From positions 1-44,949 of the forward strand of contig JAHDEZ010000018.1 of NCBI GenBank assembly GCA_020628425.1: 44,949 nt of DNA, given 5' to 3'. Positions 1 to 8,678 of this stretch are shown here, piece by piece (within the stretch, counting starts at the first letter, position 1; each line of letters begins with the position of its first letter). Made by a program: the position numbers and the translations under genes. The notes beneath the pieces were generated by a model. The model made no database searches. It worked only from the letters and a program-made list of their open reading frames with translations, and had not been told where the DNA came from. The DNA comes from Hellea sp. (lineage in GTDB: Bacteria; Pseudomonadota; Alphaproteobacteria; Caulobacterales; Maricaulaceae).

Positions 1-2
1 TT

Positions 3-266
3 CCATATCCGTTAAATCCCATGTCCATGGCGGCAGGCGGTATTGAACTGGTCGGTGGATTTCTGATCATTATTGGCCTGTTCACAAGGCCCGTGGCCTT
101 CCTGGCCAGCGGTATGTGTGCCGTTGGTTATTGGATGGCCCACGGCATGAACGGCTTTTTCCCCATTGCCAATGGCGGCGAGCTGATCGCGCTCTATTGT
201 TTCATCTTCCTTTTCATCGCCACTTATGGCGGCGGCAAGTGGAGTGTTGACAACCGCAAGGCCTGA
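3..266 (+). CDS. DoxX family membrane protein (5' partial)
   Basis: The reading frame is open to the left window edge, so the N-terminus is missing; an internal ATG lies at 21. The visible 87 residues contain about three hydrophobic helices in the pattern of DoxX/DoxD-like proteins: a Gly-rich helix with GGIELVGGFLIIIGLFTRP, a second helix after VAFLASGM, and a C-terminal helix before a short polar tail. DoxX-family proteins are four-helix inner-membrane proteins, often linked to redox or thiol stress, but the exact substrate here is not visible. The family call is from the helix pattern and the conserved G-L-F-T-R-P turn between helices. Confidence 0.75.
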   Translation, partial: PYPLNPMSMAAGGIELVGGFLIIIGLFTRPVAFLASGMCAVGYWMAHGMNGFFPIANGGELIALYCFIFLFIATYGGGKWSVDNRKA

Positions 267-433
267 TGGCTTTAAGGGTCGATGCCCATACCAATACCGT
301 TTACTTTTCCCGGAATGAAAATAGAAACTGTATTCTAATGTTATCATCGACAGATTGACAATCAAAAAGCCCGTTGTCAAAACGCCCCCAATAACAAAGG
401 CAAAAGCCAAAACGACATATCTGGGGAACTCCT

Positions 434-1450
434 ATGAAGACCATTTTACGGGCAGGTGCGGCCTGCCTCAGCGCTATATTTATGAGCACAATGTTCACAT
501 CTGTGACCGCCGAGGCCGGTGGACCTGGAGACACGAAATATCCCATTGTGCTGGTGCATGGCTTATCCGGTTTTGATAGCGCCGCAGGTGTTGATTATTT
601 CTACGGTATTGAAAGCGCCATGGAAGCTACAGGTGCGGAAGTTTACGCGGCTCAGGTCACTGCTTTCGAGGATAATTATGTGCGCGGCGAAGAGCTGTTG
701 GCCTATGTCGAAGATGTACTGGCCTTGACTGGCGCGTCCAAAGTCAATCTCATAGGACATTCTCAGGGCGGGATGACGGCACGTTATGTGTCGGGTGTTA
801 GGCCTGATTTAGTGGCGTCTGTAACGTCTGTTGGTACGCCGCATTTCGGTTCGGATACGGCGGATCTGGTCGCGGTCGTGCCTCAACCTTTTCAGGGCAT
901 CGCTGCTGATGTGGTGAACGGTGTTGGGGATATCATCGCATTCCTCTCAGGTGATTCCTCTCAGGAGCAAGATGCACTCGCATCGCTTCTGGCGCTCTCA
1001 AGCTCAGGTGCAGCTCAGTTTAACGCTGACTTCCCTGATGGCTTGCGTCAAGGCTCTTGCAAAACGGCCCCATGGTATAATGCTAATTACAGCTGGAGCC
1101 GCTGGATATGGCCTAACTGGCAAAAAGATTACTCGGTTAATGACGGCGCTCATAAGGTCAATGGTGTCCGTTACTATTCCTGGACAGGTATTTATGAGCC
1201 GCTCGGAGACTCCAATATTTTTGATCTGGCGGACGGCCCGCTTGCGATCGCCTGGTTGACCCATGATGATGAAAATGACGGTTTGGTTGAGCGCTGCTCC
1301 TCCCATCTCGGCATGGTCATCCGCGATGACTACACGCTCAACCATTTGGATGAGGTCAACCAGACTTTGGGTCTGACAGACTGGTGGGCCTCAGACCCGG
1401 TTGCGCCTTATGTCCAACACGCTCAGAGACTGAAGTCTGCCGGCCTCTAG
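434..1450 (+). CDS. lipA: Secreted triacylglycerol lipase, family I.1/I.2 (LipA-like)
   Basis: Extracellular lipase that hydrolyses long-chain triacylglycerols. A signal peptide covers residues 1-27, ending AEA before GG. The oxyanion motif VHGLSG is at 41-46, and the nucleophile elbow GHSQGG puts the catalytic serine at 110. The triad is completed by Asp282 in ENDGLVERCSSHLG and His304 in LNHLDEVNQ. Cys209 and Cys288 match the single disulfide of the Pseudomonas/Burkholderia enzymes, and the C-terminus (HAQRLKSAGL) is also very like those. The start is supported by a GGGGAA element just upstream of the ATG at 434. In this family the enzyme is folded in the periplasm by a membrane-anchored foldase and leaves by type II secretion; the foldase gene follows directly here. 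The calcium-site aspartates next to His304 are present. Function is close to certain. Confidence 0.93.
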   Translation: MKTILRAGAACLSAIFMSTMFTSVTAEAGGPGDTKYPIVLVHGLSGFDSAAGVDYFYGIESAMEATGAEVYAAQVTAFEDNYVRGEELLAYVEDVLALTGASKVNLIGHSQGGMTARYVSGVRPDLVASVTSVGTPHFGSDTADLVAVVPQPFQGIAADVVNGVGDIIAFLSGDSSQEQDALASLLALSSSGAAQFNADFPDGLRQGSCKTAPWYNANYSWSRWIWPNWQKDYSVNDGAHKVNGVRYYSWTGIYEPLGDSNIFDLADGPLAIAWLTHDDENDGLVERCSSHLGMVIRDDYTLNHLDEVNQTLGLTDWWASDPVAPYVQHAQRLKSAGL

Positions 1451-2453
1451 GCTCATCCTTCTCAGTGCGGCTCTGCTCGCCCTATTGGCGGGCGGGCTTT
1501 ATGTCTATGGCCCGACGAGCTATCTCACTGAAGTGAATGACAGGGATAGCCGTTCCGACCTCATACAGCCCAATCCCAAGGATACGCTCACACAGCAAAC
1601 CGAAACCCGATCGCAGCCAGCCACATCAAATTTGACCGTTAAAGATCGTATGGAGGCGCTGGAGACGTTACCGGCTTCGTTACAAGGCCTGCCCCGTCCC
1701 GAACTGCCTGAAATCAATGGGCAAGGGGAGCTATTGCCTGATTACCGATTACGTCAACTATTTGACTTTTATCTCTCGGCCAAAGGCGAAGAGGAATTAG
1801 ACCGTATCAATGAGCGCATTGAGCTGGAACTTTATATCTTGCCGGAACCCGCACGCTCTCAAGCCATGACGGTGCTGGGTCAATATCTGGCCTTGAAGAA
1901 ATCCGAAAGCGATATGAAGCGCTTAAACATGGATAACAGTGTCGAGGGCATGATGGCCTTGAAACGTCAAATCATCGATCAGCGCCGCATGTTCTTGTCT
2001 CCGGACATGGCAGCGGCCTTTTACCGCGATGAGGAGGCCATCGATAATTATAATCTCGCCCTCATGGAACTGACGCTTGATACGGAGCTGAACGATATTG
2101 AAAAAGGCAACCGTAGAATTGAGCTGCTCGCAGAATTACCGCAACATCTTCAAGACAGTCGCCGCTGGGAACAGTCACTGAATGCGTTCAGGGCTCATCC
2201 TTCCACGATTGATGCAGGAGAGGTTTTTGACAATGAAGCTATAGAACGCTTTGACTCACTCGGTGCCGAGCGCGCCTTATGGGCCGCCCGCGTGCAAAAA
2301 TACGAAATGGAGCGCGACACGGCTCTGGCCTTTGTTGACGACCTTACTGGCCCGCAGGCGCAGGCTATTATCGCAGAGGTTCGGGCCCGCCATTTTGAGG
2401 GGCCGGAACTGACTCACATAGCGGCTTTGGATAAAATAGCCAGCGACCGCTAG
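1437..2453 (+). CDS. lifO: Lipase-specific foldase (Lif), inner-membrane anchored
   Basis: Steric chaperone that folds the lipase encoded just upstream. The family signature RxxFD(F/Y)xLSAxGE is present as RQLFDFYLSAKGEE, and the rest is the long helical array typical of Lif proteins, ending with the ARHFEGPEL region. The start is unclear. The first standard start codon in frame is a TTG at 1485, but it falls inside the hydrophobic membrane anchor. The open frame extends back to 1434 and encodes a clean anchor (LILLSAALLALLAGGLYVYG) from about 1449. A CTG at 1437 overlapping the lipase stop, or an ATC at 1455, would retain it. I use 1437. No Shine-Dalgarno is visible, so translational coupling to lipA termination is inferred. 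Product identity is strong; only the start is uncertain. Confidence 0.87.
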   Translation: MPASRLILLSAALLALLAGGLYVYGPTSYLTEVNDRDSRSDLIQPNPKDTLTQQTETRSQPATSNLTVKDRMEALETLPASLQGLPRPELPEINGQGELLPDYRLRQLFDFYLSAKGEEELDRINERIELELYILPEPARSQAMTVLGQYLALKKSESDMKRLNMDNSVEGMMALKRQIIDQRRMFLSPDMAAAFYRDEEAIDNYNLALMELTLDTELNDIEKGNRRIELLAELPQHLQDSRRWEQSLNAFRAHPSTIDAGEVFDNEAIERFDSLGAERALWAARVQKYEMERDTALAFVDDLTGPQAQAIIAEVRARHFEGPELTHIAALDKIASDR

Positions 2454-3526
2454 CGCACCGGCATGCCTTCGGCCCCTCGCAGGTCGAGATATCCGTTCTC
2501 GTTTTTGATGATATAGTAATAGGCGCCGTTTTTTGCCCGGACGACTTCCGGGTCCTTATTCCATTCTGCAATACCCGGATAGATATGAACGATTGAGCCT
2601 TCCGGCCGCCAGACCACGCCTTGTATAGGGCCATAGGTAAAGTTGCCCCAGATATCGTCAGAATATGCTTCCTTGTCCACATTATTGCAAAAGCTCACAT
2701 CCGGTTTGGGACAGAGATTAAGATCCATCCATTCCGGTTCCTGATCGTAAATGGTTTTGTGTTTGGCCTTGATCTCGGCCAGACGCGCCTCGTCCACGGC
2801 CTTATCAGCCTTCTGATTGGCTTTCTTGATGTCGTTTATGGAAAGGTGGATGAGATCAGAAATGGGTTGATCCGTTTTATCAGATATAATTTTTAGTTCC
2901 TTCATCATTGGGTCGGAGACAAACGAAGGGAGATGGCCAAATGGCATATTCTCAACCTCGTCTCTGGTTTTCAGGAAGAACCCGCCACCAGCTGACGCAA
3001 TGTCTTTGTCCACCTCCGCCAGACGTGCTCCAAAAGTGGTCATCGGGAATTTAATAATACGGGTATCAGTTTTGTTATCAAACCGGGAATATTTCACGGT
3101 CATCTCGGGCGTATCAGAGAGTAGATAAAGACGTTCCCGATCCAGTTCGAACACCATACTCTGTATTTGTGTTGTCGGCGGTCCGTCTTTCCATCCCCCC
3201 CAATCCGCCGCATCCGGGCCACGAGCGCGGGCATTAACGCCTTTAACCGGTGAAAGCGTCACATAAAATTTCTCATTTGAGCGAATTTCCCCGTACCAGC
3301 TGCCAAAGCTCATATCCGTCTTGGCGTCGAAATGAATGATAAATAAGATACCGTCCCGTTGCGAGCCTATGGACCAGCGTGTGCCTTCGACTGGCGTTCC
3401 GGGCCCGGCTTGAGTGACTTCGGTTTTTTGAACTGTCCAGTCCACATCTCCGTCCCCTGCCAGAGCCGGCGTGGCCATGAGCATCCATCCGAAAACTATA
3501 GTGAGGCATATTGCAAGCCGGAACAT
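2450..3526 (-). CDS. Secreted protein of unknown function
   Basis: Not recognised. The protein of about 358 residues starts with a clear signal peptide (MFRLAICLTIVFGWMLMATPALA) and so is exported. The start at 3526 was chosen over the upstream ATG at 3556 because AGGAGA lies five bases before it and it begins exactly at the signal peptide. The mature part is mixed alpha/beta, with a Trp/Gly-rich segment (DAADWGGWKDGPP), a Lys/Ala-rich helical middle (about 250-275) and a C-terminal part with two cysteines in LCPKPDVSFCNN. The gene converges on the foldase gene with a 4-base overlap, so it is not part of the lipase operon. No domain could be assigned. Confidence 0.7.
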   Translation of the reverse strand: MFRLAICLTIVFGWMLMATPALAGDGDVDWTVQKTEVTQAGPGTPVEGTRWSIGSQRDGILFIIHFDAKTDMSFGSWYGEIRSNEKFYVTLSPVKGVNARARGPDAADWGGWKDGPPTTQIQSMVFELDRERLYLLSDTPEMTVKYSRFDNKTDTRIIKFPMTTFGARLAEVDKDIASAGGGFFLKTRDEVENMPFGHLPSFVSDPMMKELKIISDKTDQPISDLIHLSINDIKKANQKADKAVDEARLAEIKAKHKTIYDQEPEWMDLNLCPKPDVSFCNNVDKEAYSDDIWGNFTYGPIQGVVWRPEGSIVHIYPGIAEWNKDPEVVRAKNGAYYYIIKNENGYLDLRGAEGMPVR

Positions 3527-3699
3527 GAGCTCTCCTTTTAGGCCAAGTCTTCTCATAGGCCAGGTCTTCTCATGTTTTCATTTTAGCGCATTTTTGTCAA
3601 AGTCAGAGGACAGGAGGAATTTTCGAAAAATGTGGATGGCTTGACTTATCGTATGACCTCTGGGCATTTTCTTCAAAAATGAGCGAAAAAGAGACCACC

Positions 3700-4917
3700 A
3701 TGAACCATGATTTTAACCTAGCCGCTATGGGTGCAGAACTGGACAAAATAAGCCCATTTAAAGAGCGCGTGGCGCATGTCACTTTAGATGAACGGCAATG
3801 TCGTATCGCGGAATTACGCGACCGTATGAAGCGCGCTCAGATCGACGCGGCTCTACTCATTCCTGGTGTGAATCTAAGATATATGTCCGGTGTGCGCTGG
3901 GGCCTTTCCGAGCGTCTCATTGCTCTGATCCTGACTGAGGATGAGGCGCTGGTGGTTTGCCCGAAATTCGAAGAGGGCTCGATTGCGCCCGAGATTAAAA
4001 TTCCTGTGGACATGGCCTATTGGGAAGAACATGAAGACCCCAATGCGTTGGTCGCGTCTATCCTTAAAAAGATGGGTAAGAGCGCAATTGCGGTCGATCC
4101 AAAAGCCCCGCTTTGGCTCTATGAGCGCCTGGTCGAAGCCATGCCGCAAGCGAGTTTCAGCAATGCCGAAATGTTCATTGGGCCCATGCGATCTCTGAAA
4201 TCCAGGACCGAGCTGGACCTTATGCGCGAGGCCAAACTAATGACTTTGGAAGTGCAGCGCCGCGCCGCCGATTTCCTGCAGGAAGGTATTCGCGCCAGCC
4301 AGGTTAAGAACTTTATTGATCAGGCCCACCGAGCCATTGGCGCGGATAATGGCAGCACATTTTGTATCGTCCAATTTGGCCGCTCCACCGCTTTCCCCCA
4401 TGGATTACCCAGGGACGATATTCTCAAAGATGGAGACTTGGTACTGATTGATACGGGTTGCGCCGTGGATGGTTATCAATCCGATATCACGCGGACCTAT
4501 GCCTTTGGAACGCCCGATGATGAGGTGCGCCGGATCTGGGAGATTGAAAAGGCGACCCAACAGGCCGTGTTTGACGCCGCTGAGCTCGGCAAGCGCTGCG
4601 GTGATCTGGATCTGGTCGCCCGTGCCCATTTGGAAAAATTTGATCTGGGGCCGGGCTACCTTCTTCCGGGACTGCCGCACCGGACGGGGCATGGTATCGG
4701 TCTGGAAGTCCACGAAGGACCTTATCTCATGCTGGCAGAGGATACGCTTTTGGCACCGGGTATGTGTTTTTCAAACGAGCCCATGATTGTCATACCGGAG
4801 CAGTTTGGTGTCCGCCTGGAGGATCATTTCTATATGTCTGAGGACGGCCCGGTCTGGTTTACTGAACCGCAACCGGATTATGTGGAGCCCTTTAAAGGCA
4901 TGGTACCTTTAGTCTGA
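3700..4917 (+). CDS. M24 family metallopeptidase (Xaa-Pro aminopeptidase/dipeptidase-like)
   Basis: Pita-bread fold peptidase that removes residues next to proline, or a related amidinohydrolase. Counting from an upstream ATG at 3679, the dinuclear metal ligands are all visible: Asp258 and Asp269 in LIDTGCAVDGYQSDITRTY, His338 in RTGHGIGLEVHE, Glu367 in SNEPMI and Glu381 in VRLEDHF. The spacing matches E. coli aminopeptidase P. The N-terminal creatinase-like domain covers the first 170 residues. I prefer the ATG at 3700 because GAGA lies just upstream, while the ATG at 3679 has no ribosome binding site; the difference is seven residues. There is no signal peptide, so it is cytoplasmic. It is monocistronic, with unrelated neighbours on the opposite strand. 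Substrate preference cannot be read from sequence. Confidence 0.88.
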   Translation: MNHDFNLAAMGAELDKISPFKERVAHVTLDERQCRIAELRDRMKRAQIDAALLIPGVNLRYMSGVRWGLSERLIALILTEDEALVVCPKFEEGSIAPEIKIPVDMAYWEEHEDPNALVASILKKMGKSAIAVDPKAPLWLYERLVEAMPQASFSNAEMFIGPMRSLKSRTELDLMREAKLMTLEVQRRAADFLQEGIRASQVKNFIDQAHRAIGADNGSTFCIVQFGRSTAFPHGLPRDDILKDGDLVLIDTGCAVDGYQSDITRTYAFGTPDDEVRRIWEIEKATQQAVFDAAELGKRCGDLDLVARAHLEKFDLGPGYLLPGLPHRTGHGIGLEVHEGPYLMLAEDTLLAPGMCFSNEPMIVIPEQFGVRLEDHFYMSEDGPVWFTEPQPDYVEPFKGMVPLV

Positions 4918-4993
4918 TTTTAGCTGGACGAAAAGTCGACGCGCGTCACGATCTTGCCAGGCTTTTTGACTTTGGTGATGCCGCAGTATGTCT

Positions 4994-6136
4994 TTAAAAG
5001 TCAACCTTCGCCAGTTTTGCGCGATCTAAATCCGAAATTGTCTCGGCCCCGATCAAAGTCATGACGACTCTCATCTCCCGGATATACATATCGATCAACT
5101 CAGTGATCCCGGCTTCGCCTCGCGTCGCAAGGGCATAGATATAAGACCGGCCTATCATGGCGGCGTCGGCCCCCAAACAGAGCGCCTTGACCAGATCCAG
5201 ACCGGAGCGGATACCCCCGTCCATCAGCACTTTGGCCCTGCCGTCGACGGCCTCTACAATGGCCGGCAGGGCGCGGATGGATGAAACTGCACCGTCGAGT
5301 TGCCTGCCGCCATGATTGGAGACAATGATCCCGTCAGCACCCAGCGTGAGCGCGTCGGGCACATCGGACGGGTCCAGAATGCCTTTCAGGATTAACGGAC
5401 CGTCCCAATAATCCCGGATCCATTCCAGATCTGTCCAGGTTATGGTCGGATCGAAATTCTCCGAGAGCCATTCCTTATAATCCAGCAGACCTGTCGGTTG
5501 GCCCTGATATTTGGATATATTACCCAACGTATGCGGGCGTCCCATCAGGCCGACGTTTAACGCCCAATGCGGCCGGGTCAGTGCCTGTGCGAAACGCCGG
5601 GTTTTGCGCCACGGCCCTGTCAGCCCGGAGCGCTTGTCTTTATAGCGAATACCTGTGACGGGCAGGTCGACGGTAAACACCAGCGTGGTGACGCCGTTTG
5701 CCTTAGCCTGATCCAGCACATGTTTCATAAACCCTCTGTCGCGCAGCACATAGAGCTGAAACCATATGGGTTGAGTGAGGCCCTGTGAGACTTCTTCGAT
5801 GGAGCAGATAGACACGGTCGACATGGCATAGGGAATACCCGCCTTGTTGGCGGCTCGGGCCACTTGTGCCTCCCCGCGTTTTGCATACATGCCCGACAGG
5901 CCAACGGGCGAAAGCGCCAAGGGTAAGGCCCAATCGCGGCCAAACATGTTGATCGACAAGTCGTCCGGTTCGACGCCTTTGAGGACACGCTGGCGTAATT
6001 CGATTTCTTTGAAGTCCTGTGTGTTACGGGCGTAAGTCAGCTCATCAAACGCGCCCGCATCGATATAGTCATAGAGAAAGCGCGGCAGGCACCGCTGGGC
6101 GGCCTCTCTAAAATCTGTGGGTGCAGAGATGATCAC
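4994..6136 (-). CDS. lldD: FMN-dependent L-lactate dehydrogenase
   Basis: Membrane-associated flavoenzyme that oxidises L-lactate to pyruvate and passes electrons to the quinone pool. The 380 residues align along their whole length with E. coli LldD from memory: near-identical N-terminus (MIISAPTDFREAAQRCLPRF), the LAPVG-type segment ALSPVGLSGMYAKRGE, WFQLYVLRDRGF, the catalytic SNHGGRQLDGA with active-site His and Arg, and the phosphate-binding DGGIRSGLD. The start codon is GTG at 6136, immediately after the TAA of the upstream SGNH-hydrolase gene, so the two are transcribed together and probably translationally coupled. No lactate permease or LldR regulator is nearby. Related 2-hydroxyacid oxidases are possible, but the LldD-specific N-terminus makes lactate most likely. 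Confidence 0.93.
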   Translation of the reverse strand: MIISAPTDFREAAQRCLPRFLYDYIDAGAFDELTYARNTQDFKEIELRQRVLKGVEPDDLSINMFGRDWALPLALSPVGLSGMYAKRGEAQVARAANKAGIPYAMSTVSICSIEEVSQGLTQPIWFQLYVLRDRGFMKHVLDQAKANGVTTLVFTVDLPVTGIRYKDKRSGLTGPWRKTRRFAQALTRPHWALNVGLMGRPHTLGNISKYQGQPTGLLDYKEWLSENFDPTITWTDLEWIRDYWDGPLILKGILDPSDVPDALTLGADGIIVSNHGGRQLDGAVSSIRALPAIVEAVDGRAKVLMDGGIRSGLDLVKALCLGADAAMIGRSYIYALATRGEAGITELIDMYIREMRVVMTLIGAETISDLDRAKLAKVDF

Positions 6137-6901
6137 TTACTTGACCGGAGAGTAGGGTTCATCTCCTAAAAGGCGGGACACATCTTCTTCGATGGCGGCC
6201 GCCCAAAGTCGGTAACCAACCGGGCTGAGATGCAAGAGATCGGGCATGATGAATTCAGAAATAGTTCCATCAGGATTGATAAACTCCGCGCTGATATCTT
6301 TGAAATGAACCCCGTCCGGCCAGCCTTCCAACTCCAGCAAAGTATTGATGTCAGCGTTCAAAATTCGTTCGGCTTGGTTTGGCTGTGCACCCCTTGGAAA
6401 CGGACCCAGCAATAGAATATTTGTGTCCGGCAGGCGGGTTTGCAGTTCGCTAACAATCGCTTTGATACCTGTTATTGTGTCTGTTGCCTTATCCATGCGG
6501 TGGCCCGTATTATTCGTACCAATCATCATGACCACAAGTTTCGGCGATAGACCGTCCACCGCGCCGTTTTGCAAGCGCCAGAGCACGTTTTCTGTCCGGT
6601 CGCCGGCAAAGCCCAAATTGAAGGCTTTGCGGTGGCCGTAAAAAGCTTCCCAGACTTGCCCGCCGGTCTCTTCCCAGTCATGGGTGATGGAATCGCCAAT
6701 AAAGATGAGCTCTATGTCTTGTCTGGTTTTGTCTTTGAGCTTTTGCGTGTGACGAGGGCCCCACCACTCCACCGACCATTCCTCCTCTAACATGGAGGGC
6801 TGAACGGAAACCGGTTGCGGCTCGGCGGGTTCACCGGCCCCGCAGGCGGATAAAACAAGGGCGGCAAACGTCAAGCCCGCAAATTTAAAGGTCTTTATCA
6901 T
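6137..6901 (-). CDS. SGNH/GDSL-hydrolase lipoprotein
   Basis: Predicted outer- or inner-membrane-anchored esterase or deacetylase. The signal peptide ends in the lipobox LSAC (Cys20), so the protein is lipid-modified. The catalytic blocks of the SGNH family are present: block I GDSITH, the Gly in block II (LGFAGDRTENVLWRL), block III GTNN, and block V DLLHLSPVGY with the Asp-x-x-His pair. The overall order and the WRLQNG segment resemble platelet-activating-factor acetylhydrolase-type GDSL proteins. The gene is upstream of lldD and its TAA abuts the lldD GTG. Why an esterase should be cotranscribed with lactate dehydrogenase is not evident; release of lactate or other acids from esters is one guess. 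The physiological substrate is unknown. Confidence 0.88.
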   Translation of the reverse strand: MIKTFKFAGLTFAALVLSACGAGEPAEPQPVSVQPSMLEEEWSVEWWGPRHTQKLKDKTRQDIELIFIGDSITHDWEETGGQVWEAFYGHRKAFNLGFAGDRTENVLWRLQNGAVDGLSPKLVVMMIGTNNTGHRMDKATDTITGIKAIVSELQTRLPDTNILLLGPFPRGAQPNQAERILNADINTLLELEGWPDGVHFKDISAEFINPDGTISEFIMPDLLHLSPVGYRLWAAAIEEDVSRLLGDEPYSPVK

Positions 6902-6972
6902 CCTTGATACCTAGACCGCTGGGGCGCTTTAATAAAGCTTTTCTATCCGGCGGAATAATTTTAGAGACCAAT

Positions 6973-7572
6973 ATGCGCTTTGTCTTTTACATTTTGATTT
7001 TTGTTTTTGCTTTGACGGGCTGCGGTGAAACCAAGGACCCGGACACGCTGCATGACTGGTATTTCTGGGAGCAAGCAGAGACAGACGAACCGCAGATTAA
7101 AAATATGACGATTGGAATAGTAATTCATAAGGACGGCAAAGAGGAGCTCACCAAAGCGGATATCCCCAGAATGATCGATGACAAAGTCTTTGAGCGTCTT
7201 CTCAGTGATAATTACAGCACCATGTTTTTAAACTGCGCCTTGGAGCCCGATGGCAAGGGCGGGTGGACTCCTCTTTCCGAGGCGTGGCTGCACGGTCATC
7301 CGCAATTCCACGTTTATGGTCAGAAGATGCGGTCGGTAGTTGAGATATTTTTTCCAGAATATGACGAAACCCATCAACTGGGAGATTGGCGAAAAACCAT
7401 ACTCAATGACGTTGAAGATTATGCCCAAATGCGCAAGGATCTGGATGCCCGATTGCGCACGGCGGATAATCTAATTGTGCAAGGCGGCTATCACAGTTTC
7501 AAAGTTGAAAATCTGAAACGATTTCGACAATTGGTCAAAGATAATTTCCCGCCGGAGTGTCAGTTGAGATAA
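6973..7572 (+). CDS. Small lipoprotein of unknown function
   Basis: Not recognised. A hydrophobic N-terminus followed by the lipobox LTGC (MRFVFYILIFVFALTGCGE) shows a lipoprotein of about 199 residues. The ATG at 6973 was chosen over an upstream in-frame ATG at 6904 because it begins at the signal peptide and has a weak GAGA element upstream. The mature part is charged, with the motif DADLDARLRTADN-like helix near the C-terminus and one further pair of cysteines (FLNCALEP and PPECQLR). It is divergent from the SGNH-hydrolase gene, sharing a very short intergenic space, and upstream of the repeat-protein gene. Confidence 0.68.
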   Translation: MRFVFYILIFVFALTGCGETKDPDTLHDWYFWEQAETDEPQIKNMTIGIVIHKDGKEELTKADIPRMIDDKVFERLLSDNYSTMFLNCALEPDGKGGWTPLSEAWLHGHPQFHVYGQKMRSVVEIFFPEYDETHQLGDWRKTILNDVEDYAQMRKDLDARLRTADNLIVQGGYHSFKVENLKRFRQLVKDNFPPECQLR

Positions 7573-7658
7573 AGGGCTTTTAAGGGGGTGTTCCGGAATT
7601 CAGTCTTTATTCACTAAGTTTATCGTAGGTCAGGCGCACATAGACTTGGAGCCTGATT

Positions 7659-8600
7659 ATGACGTCCCAACTCAAAAAGCTTTCCTTTGGATTTATAGTG
7701 GCCATTGGCCTGTCGACACCGGCCTTTGCTCAGCAGGGTGAGCGCCCGGCTGCACATCCGCAGAATAGCACTCATCACTATTACCCAACCTCTCCCGGTC
7801 AGACCCATGCGCAAATGCAATATCCGTCTCAGGGACAGGGCACGCAATTCGGCCGGCAGGGCTATCAGGGTTACGGTTATGGTTATCAGGGCCAGCGTCC
7901 GGTTATGCCGAACCAGTCATACGGGCACAGCGGAACTTATGGTTATAACGGGCAAGGTCAGGGCCAGCGCCCCGCCGCGCATCCGCAGCACAGCAATCAT
8001 CAATATTACCCGGTCTCACCGGGCCGAACCCACGGGTCTTCTCACTATCCGAACGTCATTTATCAGGGCCATCAAGGTCATCAGGGTCAAGGCCAGGGTC
8101 GAAGTCAGGCAGGACAGCAGGGTAACGCCTATGGTTATCACGGAACCTTACCACCACAGGCACAAGGCCATGCTTACGGCTATCAAGGCCAGCGCCCCGC
8201 TCATGCCGGCCAGGGTCGAGGACCAGGTCAGGGACACGGCCAAGGCCAAGGCCGGGCAGGTCAGCAGGGCCATGCCTATGGATATCACGGGACGTTACCA
8301 CCACAGGCGCAAGGTCACGCCTATGGCTATCAAGGCCAACGCCCTGCTCATGCCGGCCAAGGACATGGCCAAGGACATGGTCAAGGACAGGGACAAGGTC
8401 AGGGACAAGGTCAGGGCCATCAGGGTCATCAAGGCCAGCGTCCCGCCGCCCATCCGCAGCACAGCAATCATCAATACTACCCGGTCTCACCGGGACGCAC
8501 CCATGCGCAAACCCACTATCCGAGCCAGGGCCAAGGCACACAGTTCGGCCAAAGCGGACAGCGCGGGCAAGGTGGTCAAGGTCGAGGCCGACACCGCTAA
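7659..8600 (+). CDS. Secreted Gly/Gln/His/Tyr-rich repeat protein
   Basis: Exported low-complexity protein of 313 residues; signal peptide 1-25 ending in AFAQ. The mature chain is built from two kinds of unit. Unit A (QRPAAHPQHSNHQYYPVSPG type) occurs at about 29-51, 104-126 and 261-283; the first and last are followed by AQ..YPSQGQGTQFG. Unit B (AYGYHGTLPPQAQGHAYGYQ plus RPAHAGQG) occurs at 151-186 and 200-235. They are joined by GQ/GH runs. There are no cysteines. The composition suggests a disordered or amyloid-like extracellular matrix or envelope material, or a histidine-rich metal binder; no family was recognised. The DNA repeats keep several other frames open on both strands, but only this frame has a signal peptide. 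A rho-independent terminator follows. Confidence 0.8.
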   Translation: MTSQLKKLSFGFIVAIGLSTPAFAQQGERPAAHPQNSTHHYYPTSPGQTHAQMQYPSQGQGTQFGRQGYQGYGYGYQGQRPVMPNQSYGHSGTYGYNGQGQGQRPAAHPQHSNHQYYPVSPGRTHGSSHYPNVIYQGHQGHQGQGQGRSQAGQQGNAYGYHGTLPPQAQGHAYGYQGQRPAHAGQGRGPGQGHGQGQGRAGQQGHAYGYHGTLPPQAQGHAYGYQGQRPAHAGQGHGQGHGQGQGQGQGQGQGHQGHQGQRPAAHPQHSNHQYYPVSPGRTHAQTHYPSQGQGTQFGQSGQRGQGGQGRGRHR

Positions 8601-8624
8601 GGTATCTTAAATATCCAAACCAGG

Positions 8625-8649
8625 AGCCCGGCTTTAGTCGGGCTTTTTT
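8625..8649 (+). terminator. Rho-independent terminator of the repeat-protein gene
   Basis: AGCCCG at 8625-8630 pairs with CGGGCT at 8639-8644 across an 8-base loop, followed by a run of T to 8649. It lies 25 bases after the stop codon, in the gap before the convergent gene. Confidence 0.8.
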
Positions 8650-8678
8650 GTTACACACTATTTGGGAGGTTCCGGTCT

